The notes beneath the pieces were generated by a model. The model did no database searches, had not been told where the DNA came from, and saw only the letters and a program-made list of their open reading frames with translations. This document shows, in pieces, positions 51,505-61,700 of a stretch of 64,000 nt of DNA; the first letter of the stretch is position 1; the number at the start of each line of letters is the position of its first letter. Source of the stretch: Anopheles merus (taxonomy: Eukaryota > Arthropoda > Insecta > Diptera > Culicidae); assembly GCF_017562075.2 (NCBI RefSeq), contig NC_054083.1, positions 53,706,442 to 53,770,441 on the forward strand, written 5' to 3'. The position numbers and the translations under genes were made by a program.

Positions 51505-51785
51505 ATGTATTTCACCTTAAACCGTTTAATGGTAAGTAAACAAATCCGAAACAATTTCGCTCAAATCACTCACATCTTTGTGCTTTACAGACGCTCCTCA
51601 CGTTGCTTGCCTCCGTCGGCTGGATCACATCTTCTGCAGCACACAAAGTTTTTCACAAAAGAAACACCTACAAACACATTCCACGGCGGGTGGAGATGAG
51701 AGTTTACCGTGGTCCCATAGACCATTACACTGGTTCCGTCCCGTGGGGTTATTTCGTCCGGCAGCCAGCTGATCATTCACAATAA
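51505..51785 (+). CDS. Small secreted basic peptide, 73 aa, family not recognised
   Basis: Exon 1 is 51505-51531 (9 codons) and exon 2 is 51591-51785 (64 codons plus TAA). The 59-bp intron has GTAAGT and TTTACAG borders and is phase 0. Residues 1-25 form a good signal peptide: a basic n-region (NR), hydrophobic core LMTLLTLLASVGW and a likely cleavage SSA|AHK. The mature part is about 48 residues, has no cysteine and is strongly basic (9 K/R against 3 D/E, plus 5 His). Dibasic sites KR (32-33) and RR (41-42) could be cut by prohormone convertases, so a peptide precursor is possible. The C-terminal part is rich in aromatic and Gly residues (YTGSVPWGYF). The canonical splice sites, signal peptide and a polyA signal fused to the stop make it a likely real gene. 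Function is unknown. Confidence 0.7.
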
Positions 51786-51786
51786 A
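51781..51786 (+). terminator. PolyA signal overlapping the stop codon of the small gene
   Basis: AATAAA at 51781-51786 contains the TAA stop (51783-51785) itself. The 3' UTR would be only about 15-30 nt and end within the CA repeat. Confidence 0.6.
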
Positions 51787-51797
51787 TCTCTTATCAA

Positions 51798-51798
<1 letters not shown>

Positions 51799-51822
<24 letters not shown>
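51799..51822. repeat. (CA)12 microsatellite between two gene ends
   Basis: A perfect CA tract fills most of the 63-bp gap between the stop codons of the small peptide gene (plus) and ERMP1-B (minus). It probably lies at or near both RNA cleavage sites. Confidence 0.95.
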
Positions 51823-51828
<6 letters not shown>

Positions 51829-51840
51829 CGGTTGTTGTGT

Positions 51841-51846
51841 TTTATT
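51841..51846 (-). terminator. PolyA signal of ERMP1-B, 2 nt after the stop
   Basis: On the minus strand the TAG stop (51851-51849) is followed after two bases by AATAAA. This gives an exceptionally short predicted 3' UTR of about 20-35 nt. Confidence 0.65.
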
Positions 51847-51848
51847 TC

Positions 51849-54727
51849 CTAAAATATCCAACTTTCCAAATACCCTGGATAGGCGACGGTGTGCGCATAC
51901 TTGGGCATCTTATCCAGCAGTGTTTGGAACTCTCGCGCACGGTACACCCTGTCGTGATGCATGTACTGGGCGACCACCGAGAGATAGAAATGGGAATCAC
52001 TCGATTGCACCGTCCCTGCTGCTGCTGCGTGTTCAATCTCAATGTAGAACGTGAACGGAGTTAACTCCATCGAGCCGGAGAAAAAGTTCACAAAGTACAC
52101 ATCCTGTCCATTCCAGCGCTTTCCGCTGGGTGGGATGCGTTCGCTGAAACTCCACCCGACAAGCGACCGACCGGCCAGCGGTGACACGTACAAGCTCATG
52201 TGGCTCGGTCCTTGTACCCGGAAGTACATACGCACCCTTCCAGGGGCGGGTACCTCACGAGAAATGAATTCGAAACTGACCCGTTCGGGGAAGATCGGTG
52301 GTTCCATTGCGGGCAGCCAGTAGCTTGAGTCACTCTGCCGGTGATATCGGTTAATGTAGAAGGGTATACCGCAGTAAAGTTCCTTTTCGCATTCGTCCCC
52401 GAGCAGCTGAGCCGCCGACCATTCGGGAACCTCCGATTGTAACAGTTCCGGAGTGTGACGATCCTGTGGATGAAGGTAGTAGATTGCACCGGAGTCACGC
52501 AGTGTTCCGTTTGGCCAGTAAAAGTTTCGCTGATGATGCTACAAGTGAGAAAAAATGTGTCAATTGTTGTCAAAATACACTTCCTTCCTAAAAACGACTT
52601 ACAAATATGTAATATCTTTGCGGTGAGGTACGCTCCCGGAATGGGAAACCTTCTGGGGTGGCCGCCACAATCGCCGTCACTAGAAACAGTAACAGAATGG
52701 TGCCAAACACGTACACCTTCCGACGGAACAGCACTATAAACGGTGTCAGCAAACCGACCAGCAGCAGTGTCACAAGAGAGGCAAACAGCGCCATTTGCAG
52801 GTCCGGATTGGAGCGATTGTCACTGCGACCGGTCATTGGGACGAACACGGCAAACAGGGTAACTGCTAGGGAGCAAAAGTAAATCACCGGCACCAGCTGA
52901 CCGACCAGATGTACGTAGATCCACACTCTTAGCCGAAACTGTATGATCATGTTAACGATCGTGGTGGCACAGTAAAAAATTATCGGAAAGAGCAGCACAA
53001 ACGCGGATCGAATGCCACCGATCGAGAGCGTTATCAGTAGGACGGCGTAGATGCAGTGCTGCGCGTGCAGGAACAGTATTACCCGGCCTTGATCGTGCAG
53101 GAACGGCTGTTGAGCACAAGAGACAAAAAGAACAAGAGACTCATCATTCACTGATTCAACACACCGCTGCATCCGGCTTACAATAACTCACGATTTTACG
53201 AAAATGAACGTACAAAAATGGCCCCAGCGTGAGACCACCGATGCACGGCACAAAGTACAGCCCGAACAGCAGCCAGGTCGACGAGAACCAGCTCATCGAA
53301 CGGCCGCAGGCATCGAATATGACGGCCGCCAGCACGGACAGTCCAGCGCCGAGCACGATCGAAAGCGTCTGTACGATCAGCGTCATGCCGGCTTCGAACA
53401 GGATGTTACTACCGACGGCACCATCCTTGCGCATGATCATGAACAGCGTACCGACGATCAGTGCCAGCGAGAGTACGCCCAGCACGATGTTCACAATGAT
53501 TGCCGTCGTTTCGGTGTAGTACACAAGAAACAGATGCATAAAGTCGAAAAACACGGCCGTTCCTTCGCGATGTTCCTGGATGTTGCCGAGCTCGTCGGCA
53601 CTGCCGAGCGCCCGCACAAGCCCCAGCAGATTGTCTCCGATGTGCTGCAGCGTCCCGGCGGATATGGTTTCCCGTGCGTCCAGCGCCGTGTGATAGAGAT
53701 ATCCGTACGACGACAGCGCAAAGTCCAGCCCGGGCCAACCGCCCTGTGTCGAGAGCGTTTCGTAATCGGTAAAGGACGGCACTAGCCCCATCTGGAACAC
53801 TTCCTCCCCGAGCGTGTTTGCGTAGGGTCGTTGTACGTAATCACGATAGTACGCCATCAGGAAGGGGTAGTTCGGTCCGGATTGGAACATAATCTCCCGG
53901 CCAGCATTGGCGGCCACATCCAGATTAATGAAGGCGGCCACCGACTGGGCTAGCGGATGGCTCCGCACGAACCCGTGCGCACCCTGCATGGTGTTCTCCT
54001 CGCAACCGTTGAACAGAAACAGTAGGCCATGCTGCATGGGCGATCGCGCGTGTTGTGTCAGCTGGCGCATCAGTTCCAGCATGACGACCACCATCGTACC
54101 GTCGTCACCGGCGCCCGGACTAGTCACGGCACTGTCGAAGTGCGCATTCAGCAGCAGATACTTGCCGCTGAACGAATCCCGCCGCTTGATCGCCACTACC
54201 AGGTTCTGCACGTTGCGGTAGTAGCTGGTGATGGGATAGTCGTCATAGTCGAGGAAGTAACTGCCACTGACCCGCTGCACCTCGTACGTAACGTCATACT
54301 CCGGAAGTGCTTGACGGGCAACGGTTTCGACCGCTCCGTACAGCCAATCGACCGCAAATCGTTCGTTGGTTTCACTGCCCGCCACACGTGGCCCACGGCT
54401 CGTTAGGGCGCCCAGATCGTACAGGGCCCGTTCCGCAACGAAACGTCCATCGGTGGTTGTGTTCTGGAAGTGGAAGTAAAGAAAAAAAAACGGTCGTAAA
54501 CAGTCGTAAATCAAACAACTTGCTTGATAGTTACCTCGTCCGCTAGATTAACCCCACTGGGCAGCGTGTTCCAGTTCCAGTAGGTCAGAAAGTAGACTCC
54601 TATCCCGATGCCAGGGCCCAGAACGCACCACAGCAACTCGAGGGTGAAAATGTACGACAGAAGCTTCCTGCAAGTGAAAAAGCATTAAAATATGGCCCAA
54701 AACAGAAATCGCTTCCCGTACTCACAT
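51849..54727 (-). CDS. ERMP1: ERMP1/Fxna-like M28 metallopeptidase, copy B, with split start codon
   Basis: Five exons on the minus strand: 54727-54726 (AT of the start codon), 54667-54535, 54463-53192, 53106-52603 and 52538-51849 (TAG). They join to 866 residues. The 58-bp first intron (GTGAGT...TTGCAG) interrupts the ATG; the frame upstream has a TGA and no other ATG that fits the phase. The N-terminus is nearly all TM1 (about 5-30), then WNWNTLPS. The M28 ligand and catalytic residues are present: H153 (NAHFDS), D165 (GAGDDG), E200/E201 (NGCEEN), D227 (NLDVA) and H303 (YLYHTALD). A multi-pass region (about 370-620) and a luminal C-terminal domain follow. The 504-nt exon and the flanking intron positions are identical to copy A. 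Copy B lacks A's first intron and has one of its own after NLADE. Confidence 0.92.
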
Positions 54728-54976
54728 GCTTCTGTTTGGGGCGTCTCCACACGCTCAACACGGACGGACGGACGGAAAGATTAAATGTTACTGATGCATC
54801 GGAGTATTCCGTCCCCGATCTCGTTCGCTCAATCGTGTCCCCCGTGTTATCTTGGGGGGGGACAGACATTCACACCAAAAAAATTAAAAAAAACCGCAAG
54901 CAATACAGAAACCCTTCGCTACTTAGCGTGCGTGTGACGAGTACGGCCCCGTCCCGTCGTTGTTGTTGTGACGGGC

Positions 54977-55127
54977 TTATCACAATGTACTGTGTGTCCC
55001 CCTGCGTTCAATTCGGCAATCTGGCTGATAAGATAGGTTGTTCCGTAATATTTCCCCCCGCTGCCCGCTGTTGGTGGGCGGACGAACCCCGGACGGGTGA
55101 TAAGCGTACGCGCGAGCACGATTATCA
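54977..55127. promoter_or_regulatory. Cluster of GATA-factor sites upstream of ERMP1-B
   Basis: Within 151 bp there are four exact TGATAA/TTATCA hexamers (54977-54982, 55026-55031, 55098-55103, 55122-55127) plus an AGATAG (55031-55036), 250-400 bp upstream of the copy B start. GATA factors drive many gut and fat-body genes in insects. This suggests, but does not prove, tissue-restricted expression. Confidence 0.5.
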
Positions 55128-56835
55128 AAAATCTGCATGGCCAGGGAATTATATGGGCCGCCCGTCACCCTAACCCCCCTTTCACCTCGTACGCATTTGT
55201 GGCATTTGGCAATCGGATAAATTACTTCCCATTGTTCTGGGTAGTGTTTTTTTGATTTACGATTCCCAATCGGTCACGAATGGCATGGAAAAGGGGGCGG
55301 GGGGGGGGGGAGGGGAGTGATGGGAGACGGACGCGTTTGCGCTAGCTTAAAAATTGTTTATGATTTTAATCTCCGCTGAGTGGTCGCGTTTGCTGCTGCG
55401 TGTGTGCTGCTGCTGCGGCGGCACGGTGAGCGGAACAGGAGCAAAAAGGAGCATGGCCTGCTCCGTTCTAATGCTCAGTTGCTACCATCCGGCCATCGCC
55501 ACACGTAAACAGAGAGCGATTTTGGTCCTCACGTGGTGTGCTTTTCCCTCTCTCGGAGCATATGGTTTTACGCTCACACGTGTGAGTACTCGCACCGGAT
55601 GCTCTTCTCAGCATTTCGCTATGTTTTCCTTATGTTTTACGAGGAGCTTTCCACGGGGAGATGGGTTTTATTGTTTTTAGGCCGCTCACTTTCTCTCCCT
55701 CTCTATCTCTCTCTCTCTCGGGGCAGGAAGTCGAACCCGCATCGAAAGTTGCTGCATCTCGGAATTTCCGGCCGAAGCCGAACACGTTACGGCGAACGGC
55801 AAATAAAAGTGCCGAGCCGAGGACGAAAAAGCTCAATCTACAACGGAACGTCGCCGTGGGTGCTCAGTACCTGCCCAGTGTGCCGCGCTCGACGATAAAG
55901 GTTGAGGAAACTTCCTTCGTTTTTTTTATTCATCTTTGTCTATATATTTATGTGTTTGTGTGTGTGTGTGTCGCTTTGTGTTTCGGAGGATATTCACAAC
56001 TTTCACGTGGTATTATGACGATCAGGGGGGAATGTATCGTAAGATGAACGGAACGCACCGAACAATAGAAAGGAAATATGTTTTGAAAAGTGCGGTGTGA
56101 GTGTGTGTGTGTGTAGTGAAAAGCGTTTGGGAAATCTGCAACGCACCAGTACAGTAGGGTCTGGCAAAGGTCGAAAACCGAAAGCAACGTCGCGGCCAAG
56201 GAATGCCCGAGTCCCCCTTCCGTTTACCGGAGTAAAGTGAAGGGAACGTGAAATGGAATTCAAAAAGTTTTCCTTTATTGCTCGGCAGCCCGTTTCCAGG
56301 ATTGTGGGGAAGTTGACTTTACGTACGCTCTCCGTTCCGTTCGGTGGTTTTTGGCTGGCGCGTCGAGATGTCGTCGTTCAAAGAATCGGGATCAGTAAGA
56401 ATCCCTCTTCATTTCTATCGTATGGACAGGTTTTCCGTGGACCGCGTGTGTGTGTGTGTGTGTGTTTGTGTAGAGCAATCGATAATGTTGTGTTCTTTCG
56501 TCCACTCGCGTCCCAACAACAGCTGGGGCCTGCCAGATGATAAAAGTGTTGCGTTGCGAGAAATTCAACTGGCGATAGATAATAACATGCTGATTAGCAA
56601 AACGGGGGGGAGGCGCTGGATTCGCGCCGACTTCCGGCGTCATTGCACCACCTGTCTGCCCATCAACAACGAGGGCACTAAACTGCACCAGCTCCTGCTT
56701 GAGGAACGGTTTTCTTGAAGCTAGGCATTGGAATTGTGAAAATGGGACCACGAGCGCTGAATCCGCACGGACCTCATATAGACGGCGCGCAGTTATAAAG
56801 TATTCAATAATGTAAAGCACTGCGGTAGGGAGAAC

Positions 56836-56994
56836 ATGCTAGGTGGATTGCAGGGAGAACCGACTGCCAACTTCGGTAGCATCTACGACCTACTGGAGAA
56901 TGGTGATGACGACGACGACGACGACAACGACGACGACGACAACGACGACGTCGTCATTCAGCACCGTTGTCGAGTTTATGCCAGTGTTTATTGA
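56836..56994 (+). CDS. Doubtful 52-codon acidic ORF over a GAC repeat
   Basis: The ATG at 56836 starts MLGGLQGEPTANFGSIYDLL, then an Asp/Asn run, then a short tail to TGA at 56992-56994. The part before the repeat looks protein-like, and a donor-like GGTGATG follows ENG. No partner exon or polyA signal was identified. It may be chance. Confidence 0.15.
   Translation: MLGGLQGEPTANFGSIYDLLENGDDDDDDDNDDDDNDDVVIQHRCRVYASVY
56908..56949. repeat. (GAC)n trinucleotide repeat with AAC interruptions
   Basis: Fourteen GAC/AAC triplets in phase. It encodes Asp/Asn on plus and Val on minus if translated. Confidence 0.9.
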
Positions 56995-59900
56995 TTATTG
57001 GGTCTGCCTGGTAGTGTGAACCATCTCAGGCCGCATGGTCCAACACACACACACACATGCCCCCGTCCAGCAGCAGCAGCAACAACAGCAGGAGAAGCCT
57101 TCGCGTATCTCGCGCGTTATGAAATTGTGTCGCGCGGTGTTTTCCACTCACAGCTCCATCCTCTATGCTGTGCCTCTGGCTAGTCTGGCCTCGGTCTGTG
57201 ATGGTGATGTATATCCGTGTGTCCGAATTTCATGCCACGCTTCTTCTTTTTTCCAACGGGCCGCCAAGTAAGCGAACGAAAAGCAGAGCAGAGAAGCAGA
57301 ACGCCAAGGGTGGATTTTAATTTCCGGATCCTGAAGACGAACCTTGTACACTTGGCCATATTGTACCGCCGTGCCGGCTGGTGCTGAGACAGTCGTTCAG
57401 TGCCTCGGGCGGTACTGGCGGTCAGCGGATTGTGCCCCAACGATGGCGCTCAACATGAAGCTTAAAAACGCTGAACCAATCGTCATCAAATTTCAATTAT
57501 GACCTGGCAGGCTGGCTCGCAACACACTTTTAAGCTGTGAGTGAGTTTTGATGGACTTCCTCTAGATGGAATGGCGAATTACGTTGATAGAAGCATTGAG
57601 CACCTAGAAAAAACAAAAAGTTTGTTATAAAAACAGCGCATAAATTGTGTAGATGATTAAGAGTATGATATTATTCCGATTCATTTTGGGTTATTCAACG
57701 CAAATAGCATTGATTTCGTGACCGCCTCAGACCGGCGAATAACATAAAAAACATGGAGGATTCTTCTAAGAAAACACTTCACCAGCATTAACAAACCATA
57801 ACAAAAAACTTTAACTCAATAGAAAATGAAAGTTACTCCATCAGGTTATCCCTCAGGAGCATGATACAAACGATCCCCCAAGACTAACGATATCCCTTTT
57901 GTAGCAAATGCTGGTGACACTGGTGAAGAGGATTGCAACTTTTGGACAGTTCCTCACCGACTCGAGAAAGGCACATGTGTGGAAAGGGAAGGAACCAGCA
58001 GCAACTAAAGTTTTACCCGTATTATAGGGGCATGCGGTCAAGTTTACCGCTCTTTCTACTTCTCTCTCTGCTAAGTGAAATGTCTGAGTGCGACAGATCT
58101 GTCAATAGGGGTGACTATTAAAGGGGAGGGGGTGGGGGGTGATGGTGGGAGGTTTTGTTTGTCTATTGACGAGGGCCATCGAGATTGGAGATTGCCATTA
58201 ATGGGGACCAGTTTTTCCAAAACCCAACAGGAAGGTGATTCTCAGAATATTCTTCTTCTACTGCTGCTGCTGCTGCCCATGAATGCAGAGGCGGATAAGA
58301 ATGAAAACTTTATCATCCCATGATACCCGGGGTCCGGCATCTCCGTACATCATAAACATGCAATCGCTACCAGGGAAAGTAAAACGAAACACCATTCGCC
58401 GAGCACTGTTTGTTTGCGTGCTGTGCTACTGCTGAACTGTGCGTTGGCAGAAAGCAGCGATTGGCAAACAGAGCAGTAGCAATAGCTGTTGGTTTGTTTT
58501 GCTTCTTCCAACTTAATCAAAGTGCAAAGAAAAGTGAAATAACACGCCACAAATCCTATTTTAGTGTGCCAGTGAGCGGAAGGAAGCGTAACAAATTCCA
58601 CCCCGAATGACCTTTTACCTTTTTAGATTTAAATATTTTCCGAGCCCAAGCCGGCTCCAAAAGGTGTGCAGCCGCCCGCCATAGAACAAATTCTAGCAGG
58701 ACGCCAAGTGCCACCAGTGAAAGGTTTTCTAGCTAAAATCACTGTAAAATCAGCGCATAAAATGTCCTCTGTCCGTGCGGCACGGGTACAGGCGCGGGGA
58801 GCGGACGCCAGAAGAGGGTTGAAATTCTCCGATACGCTTTTGAAGAGGGTTCAAAAAGCGGACGAGTGACCGCATCCTCTTTCGGCAGGATCAAAAAGGG
58901 GGGGCCTCTGATGGGGGTGGGGCAAAGGACGAAACTTTTACTGGAAAAGTACTCGCCTCGGTCTTGCAGGGTGGAGGGAGGGGGCAAGAGTTGTGTAATT
59001 GAAATTTACGACACGAGCTAACCGCCCCGTGTCTCCTTGGCGACGGGCGCAATAGTGCGCAGAGGTTTACCCGAGCAGACACAGAGCAGTGGAAACGCTC
59101 ACAGATTCCTGTAATTGGCTCTTGGCACAATTACTGTGTCTGCGCTATAGGTCGCAACACTTGCAGGTCGGGGTTTTAAATGCCGCGTCTATTTAATGGA
59201 AATGTGAGACGCACTGGGCGCGCGGGTGATGCTGGCGGAAAACCCCGACGTTGTGTCGGATATCAAACGGCAAACGGTTGTACCCGACCGGTGTAGAATT
59301 TATCGAAACTTTTCCCTGGCCGAAGCTGCTACGAAACGGAAACGCCGCGACAACGTAATGTTCCGTTGTTTTACATGAATCGAAGAAGTGCTCAGGGGCA
59401 TAAATTATGGCGAATTTCTTTAAACCTCTTTCTTGTATCATGCTCTCGGGCTGGGGCTGTGGCAGGAAACGATTAGACTTTCAGAAATGGGAAAAAACGG
59501 CTATGAAAATGTGATTCATTGTACGATGTACCGCCCGTTTCCGCTTTAAGATTTATGTTAAGCATTATGTTGCTTGCAATTTTAAGATTCGTAGGGTTGT
59601 TGAGGACCTTTCTGCCGCTGTATCGCTTTTCTTTTTCTCTCCGCCCTGAAAGGAAGACAAGAAAAAAAAATGACTTAGAATTGGGTATGTTGACTTGCAT
59701 GGTACATGATTAGTCAGCATGATTATTTTTCTGCCTTTTCTGACTGTGCCTTAAAAGCATTTCTGCGTTAATAGTTTGATTAATGGTTGTGCACAAGATG
59801 CAGAAGCTGCGCACACGTGTCCTTCCATCCATATATAGTACAGCAACTGTGGGCCGATACTGTGGGCAGGACTCGAAGCAAATTTCTGCTTTTGATACGT

Positions 59901-61054
59901 CTTCAAATGGATTTAACAGATTTTTAATGTTTTATGGTAAGCTCGTACGATACGAGCAGAGAAATGACAAACGGAAACGTTTGTAATATCTCACAATCTC
60001 GTACGGTAGTACGATGTATGGGGCGGAAACGCTACCAGCCCTTCGCTTACAGATTGCACACAGTACTTGACGTGTATTTAGGACAAGGTGTTTGAAAAAT
60101 CATTAATCATTTTTTTCGCTTCCTGTAGTGCGGCGCTAGTAACAGGGCTCATACCACCGAGCAAGGACACAACGTTCATCGTACATGCACATGGCGCCGG
60201 TGCCGTGGAATCTAAACACACTTTCAGTAGGTCAGGTCTTTTAATGGAACGTACCTCCGTTGCAGCCCCCTAGTGCTTCGAGAATTCTTTACGTCGTGGA
60301 TGAGTATGCTGTCCTTCGCTGAACGGACGGAACGCTTTCTTTCTCGTGTCCATGTTTATCCACGATTGCTCTACTTTTTCACTCATCGCGAGTTTTACCA
60401 CAACGAACTTTATAGCAGCAATTGTATGACCCTCAAACAGTAATTTAAACTCAATCGGCATACACACAGCGACTAGCCGCTGTAGTTGGTAACGTTGTAA
60501 GTTTAACATTCTCATGACTTTGGAGGTAGTGCAGTTCGTTTTCCATTCGGATAGTTCCCTTTACTATTGCTTACATCGCCCACCATAACTACAGTGAAAC
60601 GTTCTTCATCTGGCAAGCTATTCGAGCCATCACTCAACATCATCTCGTTCGATCAGTGCCTTCAATAGCAAATGCGTTCGGCAGGGCACACAAGTACGAT
60701 ACCGTGATGTTATCGATTTTCCCCCATAAACTTGTGTTCTCTTAATTGTGATCTCATACGCGAGGATTAACCCACCGTGTGCATCCGTTCTGTGTGCTGA
60801 TGTGCTTCCGGTGATGTGCGGCAGTGCTTATGTTATCCTTAAACTACACAACTACAACCTTTGTTTTGCAGCACACGACAGTGTAGTAGGTTTACGTTTC
60901 GATTCATTGTTTTGCAGCATGCAGTGGTGTATGGGAGTGAAGTGCAATTATCGTTTGCTTACAAGCAGATGCAATGTGAGTGCAAGATTATTCTGTTCGC
61001 TGCAGTCTGGTGCATCGTTTGGTTCACGAAGCAAGTGCAATCAAAAGCAATATT

Positions 61055-61383
61055 TATAAATAGAGCGCAAAGTGGTACCTAATTGTGTGCAGCAGTGTCA
61101 ATGAGTGCGCTGCAAAGCTTGGTACGGAGTCGGAGCGCGTCGGAGATTGGCACTGGTTAACCGTACTCCTCCCGCTGGAAAGGAAAGCTGCATCAAACGA
61201 GCGACGAGCGATATCCAGCAGTGTGGCAACGTGAAAAGTGTGACTAGACATTCAAGCTGTTCCTGTGCGGTTGTTATATTTTTGAACGGGGGGTCAAACA
61301 TAGCAGTACGGAAGGTCTCAGGAGTGCCCTAGCCCGTCTTCGCAGATCGGGCCCACTCCCTAACCCTTCCAGTTCCGACCATG
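61055..61383 (+). promoter_or_regulatory. TATA promoter and candidate 5' exon of a plus-strand gene
   Basis: TATAAATAG at 61055-61063 is a near-perfect TATA box, predicting a start near 61085-61095. About 300 nt later CCAT is followed by GTAAGTATTTG, a strong splice donor at 61384. The exon holds a short ORF (ATG 61101, 19 codons) and ends with AT, which could become a split start codon if the next exon begins with G. The rest of the gene would lie to the right, across the minus-strand gene or outside the window. Confidence 0.35.
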
Positions 61384-61700
61384 TAAGTATTTGCAGGGCC
61401 TTTACAACATTGTTATGCAATTGGGGATAATTTCGATTTATTGGCATTGATGGAAATACTGCACTGCTGACCATACACGTACACTTCTAACGACTGTTAA
61501 CGCATAAATAATTGATAGGGAAATTTTAAAGAGACTAATTCAATCGTATAACGGAATTCAATTTGCTTATCACCTGGAAGGATATATGTGCAGGGCTGGC
61601 ACGAGATACAATGCATACTAAAAACAGCCTCCCACCCGGCCATCGGCCTTTGAAGATAATGGCGTTCTAAAGGCTGGCGGAAGGTGCTTTCACTTCCACT

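Larger units (their letters stand above)
55130..61050. other. Largely gene-free intergenic stretch
   Basis: No complete gene was recognised. It holds a G run at 55299-55310, GT/CA tracts (55958-55970, 56099-56113, 56446-56464) and a GAC repeat. At 56368 an ATG opens nine codons (MSSFKESGS) ending at a good donor GTAAGA (56394), a possible first exon, but no in-phase second exon was found. Short open frames between 58.6 and 61.0 kb show no family resemblance. Confidence 0.5.

Noticed and set aside
54726..54869. Minus-strand ATG at 54869 as the start of ERMP1-B
   Set aside because: That frame reaches the donor at 54725 in phase 0, whereas exon 2 needs two preceding bases. Using it would require a weak acceptor 4 nt further in.
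56344..56718. 125-codon plus-strand open frame with a protein-like second half
   Set aside because: It runs through a GT repeat. The CAG acceptor before the second half does not restore phase with the ATG at 56368, and no family is recognised.
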